DNA of 64,000 nucleotides from Larus michahellis. Lineage: Eukaryota > Chordata > Aves > Charadriiformes > Laridae. The translations under genes and the position numbers were made by a program. A model generated the notes under the pieces. It ran no database searches and was not told the DNA's origin. It was given only the letters and a program-made list of their open reading frames with translations. Below, piece by piece: positions 27,501 to 42,500 of this stretch. The first letter of the stretch is position 1. Every line of letters starts with the position of its first letter. The DNA lies in contig NC_133900.1 in assembly GCF_964199755.1 (NCBI RefSeq), positions 23,599,701-23,663,700 of the forward strand, in the 5' to 3' direction.

Positions 27501-30500
27501 GCTGCTCTGGATGAGCTGGGCAATCAGTCATTGAGTGGTGAGCAATTTCGTATATTCTTTTACCATTATTATTATTATTTTATCTTCCATTACCATTCTA
27601 TTAAACTGTCTTTATTTCAATGCAAAAGTTTGTGCTTTCCTCCTGGGGGAGGATGAGGGGGAGTGAGTGAACAGCTGCATGGTCCTAATTGCCAGCTGGG
27701 GTTAAACCATGACACTGCAGCAGCTCTGAATGCGTACATTCACTGCTATTTTCAGGTCTGCATGTACTTTCACACATGAAGCAGCCGCCACAAATAGCAC
27801 TACTAAAGGAGAAAACACCACTGACAGAATCAAGCGCTATCCAAAAAGGCCAAGAGTCAAGTAAAGCTACTGACGCAGCATGGAAATACAGCTGCATATA
27901 CGGAGGCCCTTATCTCCTCAGTGGTTCAGATTTGGCACCCATCTGAAGCATGCTGCTACAGCTGTTTTCCAACCCGGCCACCTGGGCTTCCTTCCTATGA
28001 AGCCTGGGGACAAGGAGAAATCAATTCCATGCAGACCTCTCACCCACACACAGAGCCAGAATTTCACTAGGGTCGGCAGCGAGACTCGAGGCCCAGGAAG
28101 CCAAGAAGTCTAAGAAATCAAACCTAAAGGAACTGGGACATGGGGGAGGATTCCAGTCTTCAGGTTCCTTTACCCCTTTTTGCTTGTGAAGATCTGGTTT
28201 ACTACAGATAGGAGTAGAACCAGCAGCCACTTACCTGCCCAGTGTTTCTCAGTGTTTCAACAGCTTGTTTATGGGTAGCACCTTCCAAACTAATCCCATT
28301 GACGGAGAGCACACGGTCACCTACAAATGATTGATTAATAATTTAAGAAAAAGTAGAGAGAACATCATCTATAAGACACATATGAAGCACAGAAAGCTTC
28401 AAACCGCCGCTAACAGTGACAGTTATTGAAGTAAATTCTCCTTCCCCTCCACATTCTGAGTCAAGAAAAGAACCTTGCAAATAAACTATATGGTTGGACT
28501 CAATGATATTAAAGGTATTTTCCAACCTAAATGATTCCATGGAATAACCCCATGTCAAAGCTATTTGATGTCAAACCATCAAAATGATAGCCTGACACAA
28601 AGCTCGGACTCTTTAATAAAGACAAATCTTAGTCTACAGAGGGAATTCTCACTTCAGTAAAGAATGTGGCCTGGCTTACAAACAAGAAAAGCCATAATAA
28701 CTACAGTGATTTTCTGTATTGGCTCAGCATGCCAAGCAAGAAGGCTACAAATAATACAAAGGCCTCTCTCTCTGCGGCTGGAACAGAAACGTATTCTCCA
28801 TTAACACAGGCTGCATTAGAAAAAAAAAATATAAAAGTCCTGCAGCCCACCTCCTATTTTTCCCCTCCCCCTTCTCAGCAGTTTTCTGTTGGTTCTGCAG
28901 TTGCTCTACGCTTTTTTTTTTCTTTTCAGTCTTCACCTGCAGAATTAGCCATCAAGGCAATATTTAAAATGACAACTGCAAATGCAGTAGCCTGGAAAAA
29001 CAGCTCTTCCCAGTGAAAAAGGTACAACGAAAGGAGGCAAACAGAGTTTCTAGCTTCTAGGCCACACAGCATTGTCAACTCCACTACAGACAGTTATCTG
29101 CCCTTTTTTCACATTGAGTCCCAACTGAAAGAACTGAAATACTACCTTTTTCTATTCTGCCATCTGCTTCAGCTGCTCCCTTAGGAATAATCGCTTTCAC
29201 ATAAATACCACCATGCCTTATGCTAGTATTTACACCGCCCTAAGTGGAAAGCAAAAACAGGATTTGTTAGTCTTTTTGCAGTTAGAATACTTAGTAATTA
29301 AACACAAAGTCACACAAGGAAAACTGTACTCAGGAAGCACTTGGGCTACTGGCACGTAAAGAGAACAGCCAAATTATTAAAACCAAAATGTTACACAAAG
29401 CATGTTTTCACAGTCATGCAATTTATTACAAATGAAGTTGGAGTGGGAAGACTGTAAAAACACAATGCATCACAATGCAAATGCACCCAAAACAAAAAAA
29501 ATGTCCTTCAGCAGAAACATGTGTGCATTATGCTGGACTTTACATGCTTGCGATGCTTGCGTGTACATCAAAGCTCAGAGATGTGTGAGAACATAGCATG
29601 CCAAAGCAGAAGATGCATAACCGTGCAGTGTCCTACTCCAATGCACCCCCTCTGATGTAACAGGAAACTAAGGAGTGCTGCTTTCTCTCAGCTCATGTAA
29701 GTTCATAGGTCTAAGTTGAAAAAATCTGCTCAAGCTCAAACGGCATTGTTTTTGGAGGGCCTTAGCCTTTCATCTGGACTAGATGATCTTAAAGGTCCCT
29801 TCCAACCTAGACGATTCTGCAGTATGGCAGGCCCTAAACATAAACTACCTTCAAAACTTTATATCATGAAGAGATATTAGTCCATTAAAAATACATTTTT
29901 GTTTCATTTTGCAAGAAAGCAGTGTCAGCCAGGTCTTATTTGGATTTAAGTAGTTTTTTTGCTTTCTGCCTTTTATCCAGCAGATGGAGAACACTGAACA
30001 TGGTATATGTGTGTGGGGGTGCATAGATACTCAAGTAACACTACTGCTTCCACTGCCTAAAATGCCAGTAAGGGAAGATCTTACTTCTCCCCTTGTAAAT
30101 TTGCCACATTATTAGGTAGCAAGGGACAAAGATCATCCTGCTTGTCATACTCACAAAAGTGGCGTCTGTGATAAGATTCTATAGGGACTTTGGGGCTCCA
30201 CCATAAAACAACAAGAGTTACTTAAAGGGCAGATGATAAGAAAAGGGATATAAAGTAAGTATTACTTTTCAGCTTTGGTAAGATTAATCACACATCTGTA
30301 AAACTATATAATTAACAGTGACTCCAGAAAATATTTTGCTTCCTTGTAATTTAGCAATTTAATGGGTTGCTGGGAGTAGAGAAAAAGAGAAAACATCTAA
30401 AAACCTTGTCAAACAGTACCGTGACACTTATTCCCAAGCCGTTATCTTTTTTGGCTAGTTCAACCTCAAAGATATCTCCAGGTTTAAGAAGTGTTGCAGT

Positions 30501-33500
30501 AACCTTTTTAGAATTCATTTTGTTTGCTGTATTTGCTGAGGAAGATTCCTTTATTAAAAAAAAGAAAAAGAAACAAACGAGAGAATGATTTGCCATTAGA
30601 ACAGAAGTTTACAGTTAAGACCCTAAAGGGTGTGGTTTTGAGTAAGATACACTCAAAAGGAGTCCACGTGGCGAAGTACCAAGTAAGACTCATAAGGCTC
30701 ATTGCTTTAACTCTTCCATTGCTGCCATTGAACAAGTTTAGCACAGAAGTATGCTTGGCTTTCAGCAACTAAGTCTTTATTGACCATAAAGCGAGTTGCT
30801 CACAGAACACAAACTATAGTACTGCAGTATTACAGCAGCCTAGGCTCTGTTTGGATTAATTTGCAGGAGCTGCCACAACTTGATTAAATAACCTCCATCA
30901 GTTGAAAAGAGGAATCACTGCAAGTTAGGAATTAATTTGTAGCGCTCGACATTGCGTACTTTTGGAAAGGTGAAGCAGCAAGCTGTCTGTTGAGAGCATG
31001 GCTCACTGCTGAACTTCACTACACAAGAAGAGTTTTCCATGGATTAGATCAATCCCTAAAGATCCTGTAACCCATTCCAGATGCATCCCTACTACTTTAA
31101 TCTAGGAAAGACTTAAATGTATCTGCCAGGTAAATAAACTTACCTCTAGGCGTGGTCACTAGACTACGGTCATGTTAGACAAACACACAAAATTGAAAGG
31201 TGATTTTCTACAGAATCAACAAGTGCACTGTATGCTCATCCCAAAACACAATCTGCCTCTAATAAGACATGACCATCTCATGACAATGGAAAGCTGGGAA
31301 GTTGTTTCAAGTTACAGGAGTGATTTTCTCCATTTATTTTGAACAAAATCACCAAGCTATTAGAAATTAGCTATTAGCATTTGCGATTAGAAGGATAAGC
31401 TGCAGACTAGGCTGTCCTTCCGCCACATCCTTTTACCTCATTCACACCCACAGTCAGCTATTTCGCTACCACTGTTACACACTGATGGGAAATATTCATA
31501 TGAAATACACTATGCCTTTTTAGCTGGATGTTGCTCCTGACTGCTGGAATAAGTTGCTTCATCCATGTCAGAATCCCCTCGGTCAGAATATTCCACAGAC
31601 TCGACTACTCCAGGCCTTTGATTTTTCGCTCTGGTACTGTCAGATGAGGATCTTCTCTTCTCATTCATTTTAGAAAGCCCAGACTGGGAATCACTGTAAT
31701 GCTGAGGATCTTGCTGGGCTCTACCACTTGCACGTTTGCCAAAAAAGTTGGCTGTTTGGCTCTGAGACAGGCTGGCACTCTCTGTTCTGGAATCCTGGGA
31801 CCTCACACTTCCATCCCGCTTGCCTCCTGACAAACCAGACAAACTCCCTGAAACAGGTCTCTGGTGACCACGTGACCGATTGTGTTCTTCTGAAGAGGAC
31901 TCTGCCTCGTTGTCCTGCACTGATGACGGCCTCCTTAAATAACCCCTGGTTCCATTACTGATGTATGCAGCATTAGATGATGCTGAAAAACCAGGAGACA
32001 AGAGAGTCATCAGTAACTGGTAACATGTTATCTGCAGTATGACACGAATTTCTCAGCTTACAACCATGTAAGGTTTCACCTGTTCATATTATGCAAAACG
32101 CTTTCCATTTACAATGCAACCAATGGGTCCTCACCAAAGGTCACCATAAAACACTTATCTCAGTTGATTAGATTAGTAATTTTAAAGAAACACAGAAAGG
32201 ACTTTACAAAAGGTGTCAGAGAAGGCAGAGTGCTCAAACAACAACTCTTCAATAATAAGGAATAATCTTTAATAATAAGGAAAATTTCTCTCTGTACCTT
32301 TGGATAGCTTGTCCTTGGGCTGAGAGATAACAAGTGTCACGTCTTCAGGTGCATTCTCCAAAATTTCTAATGCTGCATGGTGGCTGACGCCTTCTAAACT
32401 TGTGCTATTTACGGATATTAGTCGGTGTCCTGCACGAAAGGGTTTGTTCAGATACAATATAACATCTACATTTTTATCCATCAGTAAGAATGTCGAGTAC
32501 GGGTCTGAAAATCTCTACAAAATGCATCGGTTAAAAATTACTAAGATTCAAGTGATGCTGGAATAGGGAACTCTAATCATTAAAAAACCCCAAAACCTAA
32601 ACAAGCCACAAGAACTGGTTATGATATTTCTTCTTTTTAAATGTGGCTAACCTTTCCACATTATGATTCCTACTTTCTCTTCTCCTGTAGAAAAACGGAT
32701 GCAAAAGCAAATATCAAGAAGAAGAATAAGCAATATGCAGTTCAGTTCACGGCACAGACCAAAATGAAAAGAAAAAAACCCAAGCAGATATTAAATAAAA
32801 TACATTCTCTTCCCCACCCGCCCCCCGCCTCCCCCGCTATAGTAGCCACATGGTTACCTTCACTTTCTCTAAAATTAAAGTATGGATTTGGAGTTTTAAA
32901 AAATTGAAATTACAAAGCATCTATAAAGACAAAATAGCAAATAAAGCCCTTTTTATGTAACTTTAAGTTTCTGCTACTTCAAGCTTTATCATTTTTACTT
33001 TGATTTGAATGATTTTTGTTTTCGTATAGTTTAACAAAGAAGTATCACCAGATTTCAGAAGCTATCCAGAAGGTAACTGAAGGTCAGCATTTGTAAGGGA
33101 CTGATGCCCGCAGCCATAGATGGAAACGGTACTACATATGTGTTTGGCATTTTCTTTCATGTATACACCTCTTCTTATTTACACTGTTCACCTGGTTTTA
33201 GAGAGCCTTCCAAATCAGCTGGCCCTCCAGGAATAACTGAATGAATAAAAATTCCCAGATCAAGTTTCCCCGTCTTCTCTCCGCCGACTATTTGAAAGCC
33301 TATTAAAAAAGGCCCAAAGCAGGCAAAAATGTCAGTGATCACAGTGTAACTTAACAGAATACAAGTCCATATTTCAGATCGGCCAAAAACTTACGTCATT
33401 CTAATAAATGTAAAGTAAAAGAAGACTATACATCTCAAAGAAGTCTACATGAAAGTAAGCGGTAAAGCTTTTTTGATAAAGCTATATTGCATTCTCTGTT

Positions 33501-36500
33501 TTCGAGAAAGCATTTCACTTTGCCTAGCTGGCTTCCCAGAAAATTCCAGGAAAAGCTACAGAAGACAACTGTGGCAAGAGAAACACTCGCACAAACAGAT
33601 GACATTACATGTACATTTGCTGACCAGATGAAATGTATTTTCTCTTACTTCAAAAATTTTTTTCCCCTCCATTGTCAGGTTCACCTAAATGTTTGACCCT
33701 GGTCTTAACTGAGTTTTTTTCAACTCCGTGTTTTCTTTTGAAGCTTCTAATCTAGTTCTGCTGATTCTGCCAGGTAAACCTGGGAAGTATGTTCAAGACA
33801 AAACAAAAGAAAACGGAAGATACCGGGTCTTCTCTGTTCTAGCTAAAACAGCAAAGTACCACAGATTGCATGGGGAAGAAAGAGAAGAAATGGTGCATTT
33901 CAAACGAATTTCTTTCCTTTTTTGGTCAACTCTTAAGTTACTATGCAGGGTAAACACTAAGTACTGTCTTGTAGGCTTTTTCTCCTCTTCAAACATATGC
34001 AACAGTCCAATTTTGAATGACAGACAAAACAATGTCCTTAAGGACACTTTAGAGAGCCTCCCTAAAGCACAATACCAACACTAAATTACTCATTACTCAT
34101 ACAGGGAAAAATTATGTGGGCTTATGAAAAAACTCAGCAGTAGGAGGAGGAATGGAATGCAAATATCTCATCTTCCAGCCTCCTTTAACCTCAAATTTGT
34201 GTTCCATCTGATCATATTACAAGAGTAAGAAAAACACTCCACCATTAGCTCATAATGGCTTTATGTCTTTTTTTGTTTGTTTAAAGCCTTCAAGCTGCCA
34301 CAGCTGCAAGGTTTCCGCACAGACAAAAATCTTATACCTGAACACAGAGATAAACCTTAAAAGCCAAATTTTACGATCACTAGTTTACAATAGAAATATT
34401 ATCCTACACTTACAATATGGAAAAACTGAGAAACAGACTTGCTTAAACATGACTCAACAGAACAGTAGCAGGTGCTAACCAAGTAGCATCTTAAACGCCT
34501 TCGAAATCCAGCTACTGTCTGCACTGCTTTCCTCATTCCTACAATAAACACTTAAACACAGACCAGAAAACTTTATTTTCTTTTTTGGCATCTAGGAATA
34601 CACATGACAACAACAATTTTAAAGACACTTACCTAAGCCCAATTGTTCATCCTTTTTCAAGTTCACCAAAGTGATCTCTCTCTCTGGTGAGGCAACTCTG
34701 GTTTGTGTTGTTTGCAGAGAGTCACCTGAAAAGCCAACATTTCATGATCAGATACTACCTGAATACTTCCCTTCAGGTGTGCCTTGAAGTTCTATTCCAT
34801 TAAAAAAGATAACTTCTCTGATAACCTGAAAAGCTGTTCTGAACTAGTGGGTCCAACTTTCATCTTCCAAGCCATGACCAAATATAAAAAGAAACAACAA
34901 ACCACCACCATTATAACTCAGTCCCATCTTCAGCAGTTAAAACCTTTTATTCCTCCTAAGAAAAGCACTTAGCATAGTCTCTTGGAATCATAACACAATT
35001 GAGCCCTAGAATCTTCAAACTTATTAGCCTTAGTTTAGCGAAGTATTTATATCTTTGTTTACATGCCGTGCTCACGTAGACAGGACATAAGCACATTGGT
35101 AAAAGTGAAACTGAGGCTCATTATATGAAGTTACTGAAATGTTACTCAGCGAGTTCTCTTAATGGTGGTCCTTCATTAAAAACAACCAACATTAGAATAC
35201 CTACTAAAACCTATCTTCTTTATTTCCTCATTTGCTGCTGATCCCCAGACTGCTGATTCTGCCTCTTCCAAAATTCGAACACCTTCATAATAGATTTATG
35301 TTACTCCTGAGGGTTCCCAACAGGTTAAAGTAGACCCAGGCACTTAATAGACAGAAGGTGCATGATTTGGGGCGGGGGGGGGGGGGGCAAAGCCAGTCTC
35401 TTGAAACTTCAGGAAACACCAACATTCTGTAAGTCTGAACTCATGAATTTGCTGCCTAGAGAAGATACAACTCATTTGGTCTGGAGTGCCTGGCATACTT
35501 TTGCCTTAAGTGGAACATGCAATTCCACAACAGCAGAAACCTACAGAGCTCTACACACTGGTACAAGCAGAAAACAGTGGTGCAAGACAGTGCAGCAGAC
35601 TGCACCACCTGGAGAAGGAGTTTTTCACCCACAAAACCAAGTCAAACCTAAAGAGTAGAAGAACTAAAAAGAAAAGAGTCTTCTTGGGCTCTACAGAACC
35701 AGTACCTCACAAGGAAGGGAAATGAGCTTTGACGAGCATGGTATGTTAGGTAGTAGCATCCTTCAAGTCTCAAACTAAACAGACACTATTCATAATTGAA
35801 AAACATTACACACAGATGTGAAAATCTTCCCCAAGAAGCAATCCAAAGGAAATATTAGGAGTTGTATTTAGGAAAATGTCCTATCCAACTAACTGGGAGA
35901 AGTATTTGATTTAAGAATAGAGAAGAAACAGGACAGAAACAGCACTTGACAAGTGCTTCACAAACCTACTGAATTAATTCTATAGGCGTATTATTTATCA
36001 ACTTACTGCTCTCTTTTAACAGCGTCTGTGACGGAAGATTTCCTGAAGTATTCGTGCTAACACCTGTGACATGAATGGAAATATTACACATTATTATAAA
36101 TATATTTTTTAATACAAAAGCTACCAAGAAGTATTTCATACTTTACACAGTACAGATGGGCTCATTGACAATATCAGATTATTTATTTTAAAAATGAATA
36201 AACATGAAAGTAGTTTTGGATGAGCAAATCCAAATTACTCATGTACTTTGGTTGTAGTTCAAGGTTCAGATTGATGGTTAGCTCACACAGAAGCAAAGAA
36301 CTAAAGAAAGGACAGAGGTCTGGCCTTTACAACCACTGTTAACTTCAGATAAAATTAACGGATCTTTAAGAAAGAAAGTCAAGACTGAATTTTCTGACAG
36401 GATTGGATGAATATGCATATAACCTAATATATGAATTAATCAAATATTAATATAACCAAATAAACCAACACAACAGGAATCTTGTAAGATTTTGTACACT

Positions 36501-39500
36501 TACAATTAAGTTGCTGCAGTAACAAGCAATTTGAACCAAGTACTTCTATTTGGATTGGTTTACATATAGAATTATATTTTCTTTAGAATGAACAATGCTA
36601 AGCAAATACGGCCAGATAAAGAGGATAAAGTAATAAATGTACTAAGTTATGAATGGAAATGAGGTAAGATAATTCGGCTTCTTAGGAAAGTAGTCCTGGC
36701 CCTTTCCGAACCTCCGAACCTCTGAACCTTAAAAGTTTTGCCTGGTGAGTTTCATCATGCAAAGAATGTGTGTCTCAGTGCAAGGCAAAGTGATGCAGCA
36801 AGACTTTCTGACATACAGCTAAGATCCTTACCAGAACTGCTGCCCAGATTATGGGTAAGCACATGATAACTGCAATTGTAAGCTAAAAGCATAGGATAAA
36901 TGGCTGCAACCACTCACTAGAGGAACTGCATGCCTCATCTCACTCTTCAGTAGCTTATGCTCTTGGTACTGAAAAAGCACGGTTCTAAGTCAGCCCCGGT
37001 TTCAAGGGCAGTGGGGGTAGATGTGGTAAGCGTTTCTATGTCACGCTTTTTTTGGGGGGGTGTTGTTTTTTGTTGTTTTTTTTTTTCCTTTCTTTTTCTT
37101 CAGGTTCTTTTGCAAGTTTGTTTATATTGACCCCCATAAACTTAACCTTCTTCCACTTTTTCTGATGTTCCGTGACTAATCAGTATTTTAATATTAAGCA
37201 AAAGCAAAGCAAGAAAAGCAAGCTAAGGCTGCAAATGTTCCAGTCATTGTAGTTTCCATTATTATAACAGGGAAACTGATGACACACAGATATTAAAAAT
37301 TAATGTACAATAGCCCAACATGCGAGTTTAAGTCTATTTAGCTGCTCTGAAACTTTTTTTATGTGAACTCTGTATTTTTAATGCCTAGTAAGACAATTTG
37401 TGTGCAATACAATCCTTGCCAAGTAAATGGCTTAAGTACATCTGGCTTAGCTCATTACAAGAGTGTTTTTGTGAAATACCCAATGCACCGCAAAAAAAAA
37501 TTGTACCGAATTTATTATATCCATATGAGACCAGACAAAAAAAGAACTGTGCAGTTACTGCTCAGAGGTACTAGCCAATAGGCACCTTATGCCAAACTGA
37601 GTGCACTTCCAAAAATCACTCTCTGCGTCCTTTCCACTTAAAGAGTTCAAGCTTGATAAACAAGCTTGAAGACTAGCACATTATCAAAAGATCCACACAA
37701 TAAACTGGCACTCTGAAGTGACAAAATGGAAGATGTTTTCTGGAACAGCTTTTACTGTCAAGAACTAATACTTTGCACTCCCGTGTATAGACTAGTGTTG
37801 TCCAAAGGATTTTTGATTCATTGCAACAATTATTCAGGAACAACAGCCAACTGGCCTGGATTACTTTAACATGTGATACTCTGCTCCCTTTTTGAAATTG
37901 AAATATTACCATCAGTTAATAAATATATCAAAGCATTACACCCAAAGCAATTTTAGAGGTTAGTTAGTAAATACAGTAATATTATTTTTTGCATGCTGAC
38001 CTACAACATAGGCTTGACCGGTATCTTCAATAGATGATGAGTCTGAGTCATTTTTCTTTCTTTCAGGGCTTCTACTTAAACCTGCATGAGATTTTGAACT
38101 TAAAGAGGAGAAGGAGAGAAGGGGGAACCAGACAGAGGGAAGAGGAAGTTGGGAGAGGGAAGGATCAATGTAATAAAATAATGGTATGAATAATAAATCA
38201 AAACTGATGCAAAATGTACATTGACTGTACACAAAGATATTGCAGGGTGGTCAGAGAGACCCTTACTTGCTCAGTTTTAATGCTCCCGCTGCTGATCCAG
38301 TATCAAATTTTGGCATTTGCTGAAAGACTCTTCCCATTATGTCTTCTATTTTTTGTGGGGAAGAGTCCAAAGCAGTAATAATATTTTTCCTTGGGGGGTA
38401 AACCGAGATGTGGCTCTGACTCAGATCGTGAAATGACTTGCTCATAACCCTGGGTCTTTCCTCCCACGGAGTCTTATCGTTCTTGTCCTTTGATGAGCCA
38501 GGAAGCGGCTGGAAGAGTGAAAGCTCAGAGCAGGACAACCTCTTCAGAATCTCTGCTTGAACAGACAGAGGTCGAACGGCAAGCCGGTTCAAAGTGCTGC
38601 TGGCCAGGCTACCAGTACTGATGGCTCGTCCCATGTTGAAACCTTTGACAGAGTCTGCATGAAGGTTTAGGCTCCTAAATGAAGCCCTTTCTGTGGATTT
38701 ATATTTTTATTTAAAACAGAAAACAAACAAATTTAAGTTATACAGCGCAGTTAGTGTGACCTCCTTGTGTAAAGCATGCATTTTAAACAACCAACATGCC
38801 CAAAGCACGTTTTCTCCAGATGCGTAGAGGTACATACCATCATCAGGTACATAAAACCAACCACCATGCAGTTTGCTCAGAAAGCAAAGTTTGGAGTTCA
38901 TGACATTACACTAACCTGACCACCTACAACACTGAAGTCCAAAAACACAGAACAGCAGAATATTTATCCCCTTATTAGCATGAAGACTCATATTCCCTGT
39001 TAAACTGCTGTGTTAAACTTACATACAGGCACATCATCTCTTTCTGCAAAGCAAACAAATATCCTCAAGCCAAGTGACCTAGAAGACTACACTTCATTTA
39101 CCCTGCTCATACAAGTCTTTTCCAGAATCTAAACAAATAGGGCTCACCCACCTCTACACTATCAGATCCTACCAAACCTCCATCCATTCATTGCTTAGTT
39201 TTCGCATGAGCCCCTGACATGCTTACAGTACAGCTGCAAAGTTGTGGGGGCTTGGCAGTCTCTCTACCTGGTTAAAGAGCATCAGTTCACTCAGGTGCAC
39301 CTGGGGGACTTGCCCTGCCAGAAACATCCTAAATGTTTTAGCACAGAACAGGAAGTGTTGACTAGGGTTTGCCAGACTTTTTGACTCATGAACCAGGATT
39401 CCCTTAAGCAGTAGAGAGAAACAGGTTTTGGGTTGTAATTAAATTACTGTCAGCTGAGTCGTGGGAACTGTCTGGGTGGATGTTCTTAGCTGAAAGCAAA

Positions 39501-42500
39501 TGCAAGATAATGCAACTTAGCCTAACGCCCCCTTAATTCAGAGCAAAGCTGAGCAGGGCTCATTTCTATTAGCCTAACTGCCTCCTATGGCTAGCAGTTA
39601 AGTTCCTGTGGTTTGGCGCTCTCACAGAAACTTGATAAGCTGTGGCAACATGTTTGCTGGTTAGAGCCTTTAAAGGAAATCAGGCCATCTGAACCCTTCA
39701 TAAACTCCACTGATGTCTTGGAGTCAGTTCCCAGGGAAGTCTGAGGAAAAGCAATGCTCAACTGTATATATATTTCTGATTTAGGGTTAACTTGGGGGTT
39801 TTTTTGTTGTTGTTTTTGTTTGGGTTTTTGTTGTGGTTTTGGTTTTGTTTTTTTTTTTTTTTAAAAACTCTACATACAGCTAAGAAATAAGGTGCTTTAG
39901 GAAGCTGTACTGTAACTCAAAAGGAAAATGCTACTTTTTGGTACACATCGTCCATCAGCTTTACTAAATACCAAAGTATTCACCATTAAAGAGTGTATTT
40001 AGCAAATGCAACCTCAGCACTGTTATTCCAAAAGCCATTCCGTCCTCCAGTACCTAGGGCAGGAATTAACTGCAACAGTAACTCATGCTTTCTCTGTAAC
40101 AGGCATACTGATTGACAAGATTCAGTTATGGAAGGTATTTTTTTTGTCCTTTTTGAAGGTGAATTAGTATATAGCTACCACTTCCTTACCCACACCAAAT
40201 ACTCTTTTAGCCATAGCCACCAGACAGACTTGACGAGCTACGTAAGAACTGTTTTGCTCTATCAGACCAGAGATCCACAAATCTCAGGTTCCTGACTCTG
40301 ACAGAAGCTATCAGTGACGCTTGCTCTTGTCATGTTCCCATCCTGGGGAAGACTACCTTAATAAAATATTCTAATACCTCTTCTCCTGACATCCTACTTA
40401 CCCTCTGCAAACACCAAACAGGATTTCCCTATGGATTTCAGGTGAATACTTTCACATCATTATCTACATAGACATTAGGCCTTTCACACCTTCTGCCAGC
40501 GCTTTAACGGAAAATTCTCATGTGCTCAAAACTTGTCCTTTGTAAGGCTGACTTAACTTTCACTTCAACTTTGTCATTTTCTATATGCCCTTTCAGGAAT
40601 CCAAACACCCATCTTAAAACTCAATGCTTGGTTCTGCTCACTGCATGGCCACAGAAATCATGCAAAAAAGGAACCATCATTCCTCAGGTTACAGTTTATC
40701 ACCTTTCTTATGCACCATAAAATTGCTATTTTTTTTTTTTTAAAACATTGTGTCTCATCTCTTTCTATTCCTACAGAAAAAAATGTTATTCAAAAGGCAT
40801 TTTCCTTTGATTTTCCAAGCCCTAGTCTTTCTATTAGATTTACGTGTTTTAAAGTGGGTTTATCCCAGGTCACTGAAGGCATTACACAACAAGTGAAAAA
40901 CATGCGACGGTACATCACAGGGGCTATAAAGTGCTCTCCCTCATGCCTCCATCCTCTTGTTAGATTTCATGAAAATTTGTTAACTGCCACTATGCACGCC
41001 AGGCTTTCTTCCTCATCTCAAAAGGTTTTCTCCATTCATTGTCTGAAATCAAGGTGAGTCTTGCAAGACACTGTAATACTGTATTTCTAAAGAATCTTCC
41101 AAAGCACATTAATCTTCTGAAGTCTGCTTCTCCACCCCATGAACACTGCAAGCATTACAGGCATATGCTTGTGTTCACTGTGCTGTTAACCCAGAATCAA
41201 TCCTTAAGTAAGGAACCTTCAAAACATACACTTCCTGTGGTCATCAGCCTTGAGAGAATAATATTGTCATCTGCTTTTTTTTTTTTTTCACTGAGTGCTT
41301 CCAATCACCAGTTTTTACTGACATTTTAAGGCCTCTAAAAAAAAAAAAAAAAAAGAATACTTGATGTTTCTGCAGGCCAAGAATAATGCTTCCCAAATAC
41401 TGCCTGGGATTTCACTGCTCTAACAAAAGAAAAGCAGTACTTATAATTAGTACATTATTTTGACCAGCTGCTTCATCCTTATTTTCTCTTACCTGTATTA
41501 CAATATTTTCTTTTTTAAAAATATCATTCTAGTAACTCTATTGCTATATGTGTACACATATGCAGGAGAGAGAAACACAGCTTATCAATTTATATCAGTA
41601 AAGTTATGACAAAAGCAAATTTTTTGTTTGAATTTTTACTTTTAATAACCAAGGGTAATGGACTTAACCATAATACTGACTTATTTGTTTCTGGTTACAA
41701 ACGATTGATTAAATTCGAGACCTCTGAATTCCAGGTGATCTACACAACACATACTGCATCTCTAAGAGCATCCAAGTACGCCTAGCTAAGAAAGCCTTTC
41801 ATGTACTGCTTTTCTTTGCAATTCAGGATAAGCAAGCACTAAGTCAGGCTTTAAGTCACTTGGTCCCATTTCTTTGCACTAAGTTAGTTGAATAGAAAAA
41901 AGGCTGCATAGTTGCCCCCCCCCCCTTTTTTTTTTTTTTAAATTAGAGATCACAATCTCCACAGCAATGGGGTCAAACTCCATCCCAGCTATGCTGGTAG
42001 AAGTCTGGATTAGCAGCAACTGGAATGCAGACAGATAAAAACAGGGAACAAAGAAAGAATGAGCAGGCAAACTGAGCAAAATAGGCTGTGCTGAAGGCCA
42101 GCCAGCCAAGTGAGCTCTGCTCCAAATAGCGAAGAAATCAGTGCAGAGGGTTTTCTCAATGACTGTATTCTCCAATTGAATATTTTCTATCTAAAAAGAT
42201 TACCTTTACATTTTTTATTATACACGCAAATTAAACGGCAATTCTGAAGAAAACTGATTAGCATCAGTGCTGTTCCTTACTGGGTCCACCAAACGCTAAG
42301 TGAATTAAGACAGCTAAACCCACAACTTACAGATGCGGCATCATGAAACACTCCCTACTGTATTTGCCCTCACATGATCACACCATTTTTTCTGTAATTC
42401 CACATAATCAAACCAATTAATTTCACTTCAAGGAAAAGGTAAAAAGCCTATTATTGGAATATCTTCAAGTTCTTTCTAAAAAAGCCAAAAGCTATTAACC

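Noticed and set aside
28666..29016. 116-codon plus-strand open frame
   Set aside because: Low-complexity translation within the w19-w20 intron, no homology recognised.
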